Positions 43,528-52,025 of a stretch of 64,000 nucleotides of DNA are shown here, one piece after another (within the stretch, counting starts at the first letter, position 1; each line of letters begins with the position of its first letter). The notes below the pieces were generated by a model. It was given only the letters and a program-made list of their open reading frames with translations, made no database searches and was not told the origin of the DNA. The position numbers and the translations under genes are program-made. Origin of the DNA: Chryseobacterium oleae (GTDB taxonomy: Bacteria > Bacteroidota > Bacteroidia > Flavobacteriales > Weeksellaceae); assembly GCF_900115055.1 (NCBI RefSeq), contig NZ_FOVD01000001.1, positions 434,001 to 498,000 on the forward strand, written 5' to 3'.

Positions 43528-43594
43528 GTTGGCAAAGCGCAAAGACCGCAAAGAAATTTGAAAAAATGGTGCTTTAAGGCGCAAGGATTTTAAT
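43528..43594. repeat. Short member of the GGCGCAAGG repeat family
   Basis: GGCAAAGCGCAAAGACCGC followed by GCTTTAAGGCGCAAGGATTTTAATT matches the first half of the tandem repeats at 33055. It ends near the glutaminyl cyclase gene. Confidence 0.7.
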
Positions 43595-43621
43595 TGTCGA
43601 CCGTTCAATAACGCCAATCAA

Positions 43622-44662
43622 TTATTTAACGGAAATTTCATAAATTTTTGCCCAGTTTTTTCCTGTTACCAGCATATTATTTCCTTTAAAAGCTATTCCG
43701 TTTAAAACATGTTCGCTGTTCCCCTGATCATTCGCAGCGGTCAGTTTTGTAAAATCAAATTTCCCAACGGCTTCTCCCGTCGCAGGATTGATCTTTAAAA
43801 TAATCGGGTTATGCCACACATTGGAATATATAAAACCGTCATGGTATTCCAGCTCATTCAATTTGTCGTAGGTTTCAGTATGTCCGGCAACTGCAACGGT
43901 TCTGACTACTTTTGACGGATCGTTGACATCCAGAAAATAAAGATTTTTCGAGCCATCGGTAGCGACAAGATTTTTACCGTCATAAGTCAGCCCCCAGCCT
44001 TCACCAATGACGTTGGGCAAAGGAAACTGAGAGATTTTTTTTAATGAATTTTTATCGTAAATAAACCCTATTTTATTTTTATAGGTCAGCTGATAAATTT
44101 TATCCCCGACAATCGCACAACCTTCGGAAAAAACGTCTGCAGGCTGTTTTTCAGTTATCGAGGGAGTCGCAGAACCTAAAGTATATTTTATAAGCTGGGA
44201 AGAACCGTCCAGCCCGTCGCTTTCATAGACGGTATTGCCTTCCATAAGAAATCCTTCCACAAAATTATCCGGGTCGTGAGGATAGTCTGCAATGATGTTA
44301 TAGGAAATATTCTGCTCCGGATTTTTCGCGAAAACATTGATGGTTGCATCCTGGTTTAAAGTTTCTCCACTTTTGGTCTTAATGATCAGCGTCACTTCAT
44401 TATCTCCTAATGTGAAAAATTTAGGATCTAGCGTCAGATTGGAAGTTTCGTTGTCACCAAAACTGATAGTGATGGTTTCCGCATTGTCCGTTACTTCTTT
44501 CGGAAAATTAAGCTGATCTCCGAAATGATAGCCCTTCGTTTCTTTTGAATTGTTGTAGTCAGCCAGAGTGTTCAGCATTTTCTTATTGTTATTGCATGAT
44601 GACAGCAGGAAAATGACTGCCAAACCGGCTATGATATTTCTTTTCAATGGATTCTTAATCAT
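43622..44662 (-). CDS. Glutaminyl-peptide cyclotransferase-like lipoprotein, copy 1
   Basis: A 346-aa lipoprotein (LLSSC, Cys about 23) with a short N-terminal beta domain (to about 110) and the glutamine-cyclotransferase beta-propeller, recognised by ADYPHDPDNFVEGF, YESDGLDGSSQLIKYTLG, NVIGEGWGLTYDGKNLVATDGS, LNELEYHDGFIYSNVW and KINPATGEAVGKFD. The plant-type (five-bladed) enzyme makes N-terminal pyroglutamate. In the envelope it would modify exported proteins, including type IX cargo whose mature N-termini are often Gln. A near-identical paralogue lies upstream. Confidence 0.87.
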   Translation of the reverse strand: MIKNPLKRNIIAGLAVIFLLSSCNNNKKMLNTLADYNNSKETKGYHFGDQLNFPKEVTDNAETITISFGDNETSNLTLDPKFFTLGDNEVTLIIKTKSGETLNQDATINVFAKNPEQNISYNIIADYPHDPDNFVEGFLMEGNTVYESDGLDGSSQLIKYTLGSATPSITEKQPADVFSEGCAIVGDKIYQLTYKNKIGFIYDKNSLKKISQFPLPNVIGEGWGLTYDGKNLVATDGSKNLYFLDVNDPSKVVRTVAVAGHTETYDKLNELEYHDGFIYSNVWHNPIILKINPATGEAVGKFDFTKLTAANDQGNSEHVLNGIAFKGNNMLVTGKNWAKIYEISVK

Positions 44663-44699
44663 CTGTCAAAAATAGTAAATTTTTAGTCCATACATGAAA

Positions 44700-44722
44700 A
44701 TAGCGCTCCTAAGGAACGCTAT
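44700..44722 (-). terminator. Terminator of glutaminyl cyclase copy 2
   Basis: ATAGCGCTCC / GGAACGCTAT stem (one wobble pair) with a 3-base loop, 25 bases after the stop of the gene at 44748 and followed on the minus strand by TTTTC. Confidence 0.7.
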
Positions 44723-44747
44723 ATTTATAGAAAAATCTTTATTCAGA

Positions 44748-45770
44748 TTATTTGATCTGAACTTCATAAATCTTCGGCCAGTTTTTACCGGTTACGAGCA
44801 TATTGTCGCCTTTGAAAGTAATTCCGTTCAGTACATCATCACTTCCTTTGGTATTCTGTTTCGCGATGTCTGTAAAGTCAAATGTACCTACTACTTCTCC
44901 CGTTGCAGGATTGATCTTTAACACCACAGGTTTCTGCCATACGTTCGCATAGATAAATCCGTTGTGGTATTCCAGTTCGTTCAGCTGGTCGTAGATCTGG
45001 GAACTTCCCGCTACAGCTACATATTTGATCAGTTTTGAAGGATTATTAGCATCCAGGAAATATAAAAGCTTGCTTCCGTCTGATGCAATCAGGTTTTTGC
45101 CGTCATAAGTCAATCCCCAGCCTTCACCTAAAACATTCGGGTAAGCGAATTCTGAAAGGAGTTTCAAAGAGCTTTTGTCATAGATATATCCTTTTTTGCT
45201 CTGCCATGTCAGCTGATACACTTTATCACCAACAATGGTACTTCCTTCAGAGAAATCTTCCTGAGCCTGTTTGGTAGAAGCCAGAGGAGTCGTAGTTCCC
45301 AATGTATATTTCAGGATCTGGGAAGAACCGTTCTGCCCGTCACTTTCATAGATGGTATTGCCTTCTATCTGGAAACCCTGTACGAAATTCTTTGGATCGT
45401 GAGGATATTCTGCAATAATCTGGTAGGCGATATTTTTTTCAGGATTTTTTGCAAAGACGTTAATGGTTGCATCCTGATTAAGGACTTTCCCGCCTTTTGT
45501 TTTGATGTTAAAAGTAACGGCATTATCACCTAATGTAAAAAACTTAGGATCAACTGTTAAGCTTGAAGTTTCTTTATCTCCAAAGCTGATGCTGATGCTT
45601 TCTGCATTCTCCGTTACCTCTTTCGGAAGTTCAAGTTTATCACCGAAGTGATACCCTTTTTCTACCATTGTATTATTATATTCATTCAGGGTGTTCAGGA
45701 TCTTCTCATCTTTGTTACAAGACGCCAACATCAAAACCACCGCTAAACCTACTATTATATTCTTTTTCAT
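44748..45770 (-). CDS. Glutaminyl-peptide cyclotransferase-like lipoprotein, copy 2
   Basis: A 340-aa lipoprotein (LASC lipobox, Cys about 18) with the same layout as copy 1: AEYPHDPKNFVQGF, YESDGQNGSSQILKYTLG, NVLGEGWGLTYDGKNLIASDGS, LNELEYHNGFIYANVW. Identity to copy 1 is high across the whole length by eye, including the N-terminal domain with DQLNFPKEVT versus DKLELPKEVT. The genes are tandem with 85 bases between them and a hairpin in the gap. A TATTTTTG -7 element lies 21 bases upstream. Confidence 0.87.
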   Translation of the reverse strand: MKKNIIVGLAVVLMLASCNKDEKILNTLNEYNNTMVEKGYHFGDKLELPKEVTENAESISISFGDKETSSLTVDPKFFTLGDNAVTFNIKTKGGKVLNQDATINVFAKNPEKNIAYQIIAEYPHDPKNFVQGFQIEGNTIYESDGQNGSSQILKYTLGTTTPLASTKQAQEDFSEGSTIVGDKVYQLTWQSKKGYIYDKSSLKLLSEFAYPNVLGEGWGLTYDGKNLIASDGSKLLYFLDANNPSKLIKYVAVAGSSQIYDQLNELEYHNGFIYANVWQKPVVLKINPATGEVVGTFDFTDIAKQNTKGSDDVLNGITFKGDNMLVTGKNWPKIYEVQIK

Positions 45771-45790
45771 TGAATTTCTAAATATTTCCC

Positions 45791-45798
45791 CAAAAATA
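45791..45798 (-). promoter_or_regulatory. -7 element for glutaminyl cyclase copy 2
   Basis: On the minus strand this reads TATTTTTG, 21 bases before the start at 45770. Copy 1 has the same octamer at 44667-44674, there only 4 bases before the start codon. Confidence 0.45.
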
Positions 45799-45805
45799 GC
45801 AAAAT

Positions 45806-46183
45806 TTATTCCGTATTGCCAATATTATCCACAGGCTGGCCAAATTGTAACAGATAGCCGTTGTTATCATAGATGGCAAACTCCCTCATTTCCCATTCAA
45901 AAGTCTCGATTTCGTAGCATACTTTCGCTTTTGATTTAAGATCTTCCCAAAGGTCATCAACATCATCTACGTTAAAATAAAATGAGCCTGTAAAGCCTAT
46001 TCCATTGGGTTTTTCATAATCATTCTGAGAAAGCATGATCTGTACGTCGTCTTTTTTAAGGGAAGCCCACTGCCATTCATCGTTTCTTCCCATCAAAGTA
46101 AAACCTAGGATATGAGTATAAAATCCTATTGTTTCATCCATACTATCGGTCCAGAGTATAGGACGGAGTGCTGAATAGGTCAT
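45806..46183 (-). CDS. VOC-superfamily (glyoxalase/bleomycin-resistance-like) protein
   Basis: A 125-aa single-domain protein with the paired beta-alpha-beta-beta-beta pattern: LRPILWTDSMDETIGFYTHILGFTLMG, WASLKKDDVQIMLSQ, GFTGSFYFNVDDVDDLWEDLKSKA and EFAIYDNNGYLLQFGQP. Metal-binding residues of true glyoxalases are only partly in place (Glu at the usual end-strand site is replaced by Gln in LLQFGQ), so catalytic activity is unsure. It overlaps the GNAT gene by 4 bases (ATGA), so they are translated together. Confidence 0.8.
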   Translation of the reverse strand: MTYSALRPILWTDSMDETIGFYTHILGFTLMGRNDEWQWASLKKDDVQIMLSQNDYEKPNGIGFTGSFYFNVDDVDDLWEDLKSKAKVCYEIETFEWEMREFAIYDNNGYLLQFGQPVDNIGNTE

Positions 46184-46689
46184 ATGTTGCCGGATTTAAA
46201 AGTGTTTTTACTGATTTTCATATTAATGGAAAGCCACAACTCGTTATCGATACTGACTTCGCTCATCACGTCCGGATCAATTTCAAACCCTACTTTTTTA
46301 TAGCACTCAATGGCTCCGGTGTTCCAGTCGTATACATTAAGTTCAGCCGTTTCCCTATCAAAGTGATCAAAACCATATTTCAGGAGTTCCTGTACAATTT
46401 TCTTTCCGTAGCCCTTTCCTCTGTTGTTCTCGTCCCATAACAGGATTCTTCCGAGAAGAAAAGTTTCATCTTTTAAAAAAATCTGGGCGTGTCCAATTGC
46501 TTTCTGTTCTGCTGTATCAACAACCCTGAACAAAAACCGGTTTTCATTCTCCAGGTCACTTTCCAATTGTTCTTTCGTCAACGGAAAATGATAGGCAGGG
46601 CCGGCAAACTGTAGAAGTTCTCTTTTGTCTTTTATGGTAGAGGTCAGTTCAGAAGCATCTTCTGCTTTAAAAATCTGCAGCTCGATCAT
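46180..46689 (-). CDS. GNAT-family N-acetyltransferase
   Basis: A 169-aa acetyl-CoA-dependent acyltransferase. Motif A is seen as LLWDENNRGKGYGKKIVQELLKYGF (R-G-K-G-Y-G binding acetyl-CoA), followed by AELNVYDWNTGAIECYKKVGFEID. This resembles RimI/RimJ-type small GNATs, but the acceptor is unknown. It sits between an SRPBCC gene (6 bp gap) and the VOC gene (4 base overlap), so the three form an operon of small one-domain proteins. Confidence 0.85.
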   Translation of the reverse strand: MIELQIFKAEDASELTSTIKDKRELLQFAGPAYHFPLTKEQLESDLENENRFLFRVVDTAEQKAIGHAQIFLKDETFLLGRILLWDENNRGKGYGKKIVQELLKYGFDHFDRETAELNVYDWNTGAIECYKKVGFEIDPDVMSEVSIDNELWLSINMKISKNTFKSGNI

Positions 46690-46694
46690 ATCTT

Positions 46695-47120
46695 TTATTT
46701 TTCTAAATATTCTCTTAAACTATGCCCGATAATAGACTTCCACCCTTCTGTAAAACTTGTTCTGGAAAAAGTTTCTCCCAGACCTTCAAAACCTTCAATA
46801 TTCTCATGAGTCAGTGTTACAAGTGTTCCATCTTCTTCCGGCTGAAGCTCCCAGGTCACTATAGTTACAGCATCTGAAAGTTCAGGATAGGCCCAACTAT
46901 GTTTTAGCTTTTTGTTGGGAATAATTTCTAAAATACGATCACGGTGAAGATACTTTCCTCCATCACAGGATTCATAGAAGTCAAACTTTTTTCCCAATTC
47001 CAAGTCGAAATCCCGGATGGTAAAGTACCAGGATTTCATTTCGTTTTTATCGGTCAATGCTTTCCATATTTTTTCTGCAGGTGCATTGAATTCGTACTGA
47101 ACAGTGATCGGTGTATTCAT
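46695..47120 (-). CDS. SRPBCC/AHSA1-family protein
   Basis: A 141-aa START-like lipid/ligand-binding fold. The AHSA1-type signature is YEFNAPAEKIWKALTDKNEMKSWYF at the start, with YLHRDRILEIIPNKKLKHSW in the middle and ENIEGFEGLGETFSRTSFTEGWKSII at the end. Family members bind hydrophobic ligands or act with Hsp90, but most bacterial ones are uncharacterised. It is first in the three-gene operon with GNAT and VOC proteins. Confidence 0.85.
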   Translation of the reverse strand: MNTPITVQYEFNAPAEKIWKALTDKNEMKSWYFTIRDFDLELGKKFDFYESCDGGKYLHRDRILEIIPNKKLKHSWAYPELSDAVTIVTWELQPEEDGTLVTLTHENIEGFEGLGETFSRTSFTEGWKSIIGHSLREYLEK

Positions 47121-47141
47121 AGTTTCAGATTTAATTAAGAC

Positions 47142-48755
47142 TTAACTGTGCGAAAATCCAGTGATCTTTGCTTCATCAAAATCCAGCTGCATTTCTATAG
47201 ATCTCATCACATGATCATCAAAAATTTTCTCCCTTTTCATCCGGTGCAGTTCATTTCGCTGAGCCTGGATAATCTGGCGGAGCACATCTTTATTTTCGTT
47301 GATCGCATTCACATAATCTCCTGTGGAAGCCATACACTGGGCCTTATCTGCCATAAGCATCATTTCGGTTTCCAGTTTGTGCTTCTGATGGCGTACTAGC
47401 GTATTCGTAACGGCAAGCTCTGAAAAATCATTTTCCATTTTGTGCAGTGCTGTTTCTTTAAGTTTACGCATCAGGATTACTTCCTGCTTTTCTTCAGGCA
47501 ATTCGCTTCCCGCATCATCTATTTTCAGCCATTTTAAGATCGGAGTCAGAAGAAGTCCCTGCCCTACCAGCGTGATTAAAATGATAACGAAAGTTACGAA
47601 TAAAATGATATTTCGGTGGGGAAAAGCGTCTCCATTCGGCAAAAATGCAGGAATGGAAAGTGCAGCAGCCAGTGAAACCACTCCTCTCATCGCAGCAAAA
47701 CTGATGATAAAAGGTTCACGCCAGTCCGGTTTCGGAATTTTTAATCTTAATTCTTTAGAGCAGAGTCTTGGGAAATACATCACGGCATAACTGTACAATA
47801 ATCTGGTGAGAATAATCGCACCCCCAATCACTACACTGTAAAAAATCCCTTCTGAAATGGTATAATCTTTCATGGCAGCAACCACTACCGGAAGCTCAAG
47901 ACCAATAAGAATGAAGATGATTGTATTCATCAGGAATATGAGCACGCTCCAGACATTTCCCGACTGTATCCTTGAGGTATGACTCAAATAGCAATGCGAA
48001 TTATAAGACATCAAAAGTCCTCCCGCAACGACCGCCAGTACTCCTGAAAAATGGAAATGCTCAGCGCCCACATACATGATGTAAGGAACGATCAACGTAA
48101 TCACGGTATCAATATTTGAATTGGAAGGAATAATCCTTAACAAAGCTCCAAATAAAAGTCCTGTAGCAACACCGATGACTACTCCACCCACAGCCATCAT
48201 AAAGAAATCCTGAATAGCATCTCTCCAGATAAACTGCCCTGAAATAACAGCCGCTAAAGCAAATTTAAATACAATTAAACTGGAAGCATCATTAATCAAA
48301 CTTTCACCTTCAAGGATGCTGGTGATCTTTTTAGGGATCTTCATATGCTTCAACACTGAAGTAGCTGCTACTGCATCCGGTGGTGAATTCACGCCTCCCA
48401 GCAGGAATCCCATTGCAACGGTAAGTCCCGGAATAATGGAAGATGAAAGATAGGCTACGACAATCGAAGTCAGAAAGACCAGCCCGAAAGCCATGGAAAA
48501 GATCTGCTTTCTCCATTTATGAAAATCCTGCCACGAAGTAAACCATGCGGCTTCAAATAAAATCGGAGGAAGAAAGATTAGAAATACGAGATCAGGCTCT
48601 ATTTCAATATGCGGCATTCCCGGAATAAGGCTGATCGCGAGACCGGCAATCACCAGGAAGATGGGATAAGCTACTTTCAGCTTTTGCCCTATCATCACCA
48701 ATATCATCACAGACAACAGGACTGCAATGGATATTATAACATAACTGTGAATCAT
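47142..48755 (-). CDS. Na+/H+ antiporter, CPA1 family
   Basis: A 537-aa inner-membrane protein with about 12 transmembrane helices in the first 410 residues and a cytoplasmic tail of about 120 residues rich in Lys, Glu and Met. The transport core includes GGVNSPPDAVAATSVLKHMKIPKK and GESLINDASSLIVFKFA, with the Asp typical of CPA1 (NhaP/YjcE-like) exchangers. It would expel Na+ in exchange for H+ to control pH and salt. It ends 21 bp before the SRPBCC gene start, so transcription may continue into it. Confidence 0.92.
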   Translation of the reverse strand: MIHSYVIISIAVLLSVMILVMIGQKLKVAYPIFLVIAGLAISLIPGMPHIEIEPDLVFLIFLPPILFEAAWFTSWQDFHKWRKQIFSMAFGLVFLTSIVVAYLSSSIIPGLTVAMGFLLGGVNSPPDAVAATSVLKHMKIPKKITSILEGESLINDASSLIVFKFALAAVISGQFIWRDAIQDFFMMAVGGVVIGVATGLLFGALLRIIPSNSNIDTVITLIVPYIMYVGAEHFHFSGVLAVVAGGLLMSYNSHCYLSHTSRIQSGNVWSVLIFLMNTIIFILIGLELPVVVAAMKDYTISEGIFYSVVIGGAIILTRLLYSYAVMYFPRLCSKELRLKIPKPDWREPFIISFAAMRGVVSLAAALSIPAFLPNGDAFPHRNIILFVTFVIILITLVGQGLLLTPILKWLKIDDAGSELPEEKQEVILMRKLKETALHKMENDFSELAVTNTLVRHQKHKLETEMMLMADKAQCMASTGDYVNAINENKDVLRQIIQAQRNELHRMKREKIFDDHVMRSIEMQLDFDEAKITGFSHS

Positions 48756-48846
48756 TTTGAGTTGTTTTTTTAAAGTTGTTTTTTGAGTTTGAAATTGGCT
48801 AAACGCAGAGTGCTAAAGTGCTACTACGTTCCAGTTGTTTTCTTTT

Positions 48847-48987
48847 GTTGGTTTAACGCAAAGGCGCAAGGTTGTTTTTAAGGCGCAAGAAAATCGAAGA
48901 TTTTCAGCTATGCTTTTTACTTTTTTTACTCCTTTTGTCTTTCAACCTTTTTTAAACCTTATAGGTTTTTGGAAACCTATAAGGTTT
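48847..48987. repeat. GGCGCAAGG repeat copy and a perfect 15-bp palindrome
   Basis: TTTAACGCAAAGGCGCAAGG (from 48851) and TTAAGGCGCAAG belong to the family seen at 33055. At 48954-48987 lies AAACCTTATAGGTTT, loop TTGG, AAACCTATAAGGTTT: a perfect 15-bp inverted repeat in which each arm also is nearly palindromic. It is not followed by a T-run on either strand, so it is not a standard terminator. Confidence 0.88.
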
Positions 48988-49029
48988 AGATTTCCGCACA
49001 AAAACGTGGCCTTTACTTTTACCTTTACC

Positions 49030-50034
49030 TTAAAGCACAATATTATTCTTTGGAGTAATGGCTGGCGGAAGATCGGATTCATCCAGCATATCTCTCATAT
49101 CAATCTCTATGGTACGGCTGATCTGGGTGATCGGTACGTCATTCGGGCTTCCTTCAAAAGGGTTTACGGATGCTTCTCCTACACTGTCAAGGGTATGGAA
49201 ACACCAGGTAACCATTAGTGAAAACGGAATATTGAACCATAATGTCCAGCCTTCCAGCACTGTACCTTCTCCAAGTTTATCCAGCTCTTTCAATAATCCA
49301 AAAGGGACAAAAAGAATGAACAGCAATAATAAATACGTGGTGATGGATGAGAAATTTCTCGGGTATGGAAAATTCTTAATCCTTTCCGCTTTCCCCTGAT
49401 CATCTGTAAATTTGACCAGCTGCTGATTGATCTGTGTCCACTGAAAATCGTTGATATCTCCTCTGGTATAAGCTTCGGACAATTCTTTGCTCTGGCTTGC
49501 CATCAGCTGAGTTGCCCTGTTTTTTTTGCTTAATATGTATTGAAGTTCTGTTTCGGAAAGATATTTTTGCAGTTCATCATCCAGCTTGGTCAGTCTTTCT
49601 GGAATATCGTATTTCTTAGAATATTCGTCATATTGTGCCGTTCCCATATTCTCCCAGGTTCTCGGCTCGCGAAGCTGAAAACGAAGGGCAGTAAGCCATG
49701 CATAATGACGGTGAAACATTTCTTTTACCTTTTTCGGATCCTTATTGGAAAGGGCATCTCTTAAAACATATCCGAAACTACGGCTGTCATTGATAATGGC
49801 TCCGTAAATCTGTCTGGCTTCCCAAAGTCTGCTGTAACTCGCATTGTTTTTAAAACCTACGATAAAAGCGACGGCTGTTCCTAAAATTGCGATCGGCTGC
49901 CACGGGACGGAAACAAATTTCCATCCTAAAAAATATAAAACCGTAGGTATGGCCGATAATACCGTGAGTACATAAATACTGCGTCTCGTCCAAACGGCGA
50001 ATTCTACCGCTCCAAATCTTTTCCCTGAATGCAT
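49030..50034 (-). CDS. Bestrophin-family ion channel protein
   Basis: A 334-aa membrane protein of the bestrophin/UPF0187 family. The N-terminus has two hydrophobic segments (about 20-35 and 45-62) around SIYVLTVLSAIPTVLYFLGW and GTAVAFIVGFKNNASYSRLWEARQIYGAI (family signature with N-N-A-S-Y-x-R-x-W-E). Two more follow near 230-275 (TYLLLLFILFVPFGLL). Bacterial bestrophins form pentameric channels, Na+-selective in one studied case. The C-terminus (NPFEGSPNDVPITQISRTIEIDM) is also conserved. It is well placed next to ion-transport genes. Confidence 0.9.
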   Translation of the reverse strand: MHSGKRFGAVEFAVWTRRSIYVLTVLSAIPTVLYFLGWKFVSVPWQPIAILGTAVAFIVGFKNNASYSRLWEARQIYGAIINDSRSFGYVLRDALSNKDPKKVKEMFHRHYAWLTALRFQLREPRTWENMGTAQYDEYSKKYDIPERLTKLDDELQKYLSETELQYILSKKNRATQLMASQSKELSEAYTRGDINDFQWTQINQQLVKFTDDQGKAERIKNFPYPRNFSSITTYLLLLFILFVPFGLLKELDKLGEGTVLEGWTLWFNIPFSLMVTWCFHTLDSVGEASVNPFEGSPNDVPITQISRTIEIDMRDMLDESDLPPAITPKNNIVL

Positions 50035-50124
50035 ATGTGTTTATTTATTTTGTGATCTGTTGATTATCTTGTCTAAACTAACAGTTTTTTTCATCATCAT
50101 CGCATCCGGCAAGTGCTGTCAGTA

Positions 50125-50802
50125 TTAATTTTTATTAAAGGGAATATTATTATAAAACCCGATCTGAATCTGCCCGCGGTTCTTGTTTTCCTGAATCTGA
50201 TTCATGTAACCCGCTTCTATCCTCATGTTTTTATTGATAACATATCCTAAAGCTCCGTAGACTCTGTTCCTGTCAAAAACGGGACTGTCAAAACTTAAGA
50301 ACATTTCGTTATACACGGAAGCATAGAGCGATTTCGGGAGCATTTCTTTTTGGGTGATCGGAATATTCAGCCCGATCATATACCGGAACCTCATTCTGAA
50401 ATCATCCTGCAGAAAACGCTCTTCCAGACGGTATCTGTGCTGCAGATTAAAACGTCCGAATTTCTGTTTGGTGATAAACTGCTGGAAGATCCTGTGCTCT
50501 ATATTCTCCTTTTTTTCGCCGTTTACATAAGGCTGGCTTAAAATAAAACCGTACCCCAGCAAAACATTATTGTTATTTTCAGTCAGGTCATACCCGATTC
50601 CCGTACGGATCAATAATTGTTCAAGGTCTCCTACTGCATCAAAGTTACGGTACTGGATTTCGTTGTGGAGATTCAGCTTCTTGCTGATCTTATTATTTCC
50701 GAAATACATATACCACGCTCCCAAATCATTTTTCTGTGCATAGGCTGCTATTGACCCCAGACTCAATACTGTAAACGCCAGCTTCGTAAAGACCTTTCTC
50801 AT
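50125..50802 (-). CDS. DUF2490-family outer-membrane beta-barrel-like protein
   Basis: I chose the ATG at 50800-50802 (MRKVFTKLAFTVLSLGSIAAYAQ, 225 aa), since the upstream codon at 50811 is TTG. After the signal peptide, amphipathic strands with frequent Tyr/Arg follow: LGAWYMYFGNNKISKKLNLHNEIQYRN, RTGIGYDLTENNNNVLLGYGFI, RFNLQHRYRLEERFLQDDFRMRFRYM, ending IQIGFYNNIPFN. This is the DUF2490 family, probably an outer-membrane barrel of unknown cargo. A good promoter lies just upstream. Confidence 0.8.
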   Translation of the reverse strand: MRKVFTKLAFTVLSLGSIAAYAQKNDLGAWYMYFGNNKISKKLNLHNEIQYRNFDAVGDLEQLLIRTGIGYDLTENNNNVLLGYGFILSQPYVNGEKKENIEHRIFQQFITKQKFGRFNLQHRYRLEERFLQDDFRMRFRYMIGLNIPITQKEMLPKSLYASVYNEMFLSFDSPVFDRNRVYGALGYVINKNMRIEAGYMNQIQENKNRGQIQIGFYNNIPFNKN

Positions 50803-50834
50803 AATTACCAATTACTATTATCTATCGTGCAGAA

Positions 50835-50866
50835 CAAAATTAATAATTTAAATCAATAATTGCAAA
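50835..50866 (-). promoter_or_regulatory. Promoter of the DUF2490 gene (TTTG-N20-TAATTTTG)
   Basis: On the minus strand TTTG (50863-50866) and TAATTTTG (50835-50842) are 20 bases apart, matching the Bacteroidota consensus. The start codon is 32 bases downstream. Confidence 0.75.
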
Positions 50867-50941
50867 CTTTAAGTGAGCTGCCGGCTATTGGCTATAAGCT
50901 TTAGGCAGTAAGCAATGGGCTGAAAGTGTAAAACTTGTGTA

Positions 50942-51334
50942 TTAGCCGGGGATTTGTTCTACCAGGATCTCATTACCTCCTGTATCAAAATAGGTACACG
51001 TCATTTCATTAAGATCCATTTTCCAGCCTTCTACACCGTTTTCTGCGCAGTCGTTGCAGAATGTGAGATAATCTGTTCCGCCTTGTTGATGAATCTTTAA
51101 TCTTGTTTTAAACTGATCAAGGTTTACATTTTTTGAAACGGTAAGGTGATCGTACTTTCTTCCTGTTTGCACCGTTTCATTTTCCGTATCAAAATACTGG
51201 GTATTCCCGTCAGCCACAGAAACCGTATAATCTGAAACGCCAAGATTCTTTATAGTCTGGATGTATGCAGGAAAATCTGCTCCGCTTTTTACTTTCTGAT
51301 GTTCTGCTTTGATTTGTTCAATAGTAAATTTCAT
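50942..51334 (-). CDS. DUF1398-family protein
   Basis: A 130-aa soluble protein starting MKFTIEQIKAEHQKVKSGADFPAYIQTIKNLGV, with DYTVSVADGNTQYFD, NLDQFKTRLKIHQQGGTDYLTFCNDCAENGVEGWKMDLNEMTCTYFD. The DUF1398 pattern includes the Cys pair in CNDC. Several relatives are annotated as envelope or phage-associated, but function is not known. No signal peptide is visible. It lies alone between short repeat-rich gaps. Confidence 0.8.
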   Translation of the reverse strand: MKFTIEQIKAEHQKVKSGADFPAYIQTIKNLGVSDYTVSVADGNTQYFDTENETVQTGRKYDHLTVSKNVNLDQFKTRLKIHQQGGTDYLTFCNDCAENGVEGWKMDLNEMTCTYFDTGGNEILVEQIPG

Positions 51335-51392
51335 ATCTGTTTTTTTTTATGCCGGAGGTTGTAAACTTTAAGCAGTAAGATTTATTTTCACG

Positions 51393-51446
51393 CTAATCCC
51401 TAATCCCTCTCACCTGCAACCTGTCATCTGCAACCTGCCACCTCTC
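51393..51446. repeat. Degenerate tandem-word run containing TAATCCC units
   Basis: Two TAATCCC units (complement of the word at 17494) are followed by ACCTGCAACCTGTCATCTGCAACCTGCCACC, a roughly 10-11 base word repeated imperfectly three times. It lies in the 200-base gap before the VOC gene. Confidence 0.7.
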
Positions 51447-51479
51447 CCCAAATTTAAAAAAAATGTATCATAAAATAAA

Positions 51480-51503
51480 AACCGGCAGATATTTCCGCCG
51501 GTT
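51480..51503 (-). terminator. Terminator of the VOC gene at 51539
   Basis: AACCGGC / GCCGGTT stem with a 10-base loop, followed on the minus strand by TTTTATTTTA. Confidence 0.8.
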
Positions 51504-51538
51504 AGTTTTAACTATATTTCGTATACAATATATATATC

Positions 51539-51988
51539 TTAAGGATGCTGCTGCATTTTGGCAGGATCATCGTAATTAACCATCCAGTTGATTTCGAATT
51601 TATCCGTAAACATTCCGAAATAAGCGCCCCAGAACGTGTCAGCCATTGGCATGGTTACCTGTCCGCCGGCAGAAAGACCCTGGAATAATTTGTCAGCTTC
51701 TTCTTTAGATTCTGCGTTGACAGAAATAGCGAAATTATTTCCCGCTTTGAAGTTGGAAGCCCATTCCCCACCGGTATCGCTTCCCATTAAGATCGTCTCT
51801 TTTGAGATAGGAAGAGAAACGTGCATGATTTTGTCTTTGTCTCCTTCAGGAGTTTCTTTGCCTTCCATTGGAGGCATTTCCCCGAAAGTTCCGATGTAAG
51901 GATATTCTCCTCCGAAAACTGATTTGTAGAAATCAAATGCTTCTCTGCAGTTTCCATTAAATGTTAAATAAACGTTTACTGATGCCAT
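51539..51988 (-). CDS. VOC-family PhnB-like protein
   Basis: A 149-aa single-domain VOC protein of the PhnB/3-demethylubiquinone-methyltransferase-like branch: VNVYLTFNGNCREAFDFYKSVFGG at the start, IMHVSLPISKETILMGSD in the middle, and ADTFWGAYFGMFTDKFEINWMVNYD at the end. Metal ligands of classical glyoxalases are not all present. Its role is unknown; it heads a set of small ligand-binding-type genes running from here to 54373. Confidence 0.82.
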   Translation of the reverse strand: MASVNVYLTFNGNCREAFDFYKSVFGGEYPYIGTFGEMPPMEGKETPEGDKDKIMHVSLPISKETILMGSDTGGEWASNFKAGNNFAISVNAESKEEADKLFQGLSAGGQVTMPMADTFWGAYFGMFTDKFEINWMVNYDDPAKMQQHP

Positions 51989-52025
51989 TATTGTTTTTTT
52001 ATGAGTTAAGTTTTAATAAGTTCTT

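Noticed and set aside
44667..44674. TATTTTTG just before glutaminyl cyclase copy 1 as a full promoter
   Set aside because: It lies only 4 bases before the start codon, implying a leaderless transcript; without start mapping I list it only as a note under copy 2.
48331..48516. Possible small frame inside the antiporter gene
   Set aside because: Shadow frame of a well-defined CPA1 antiporter.
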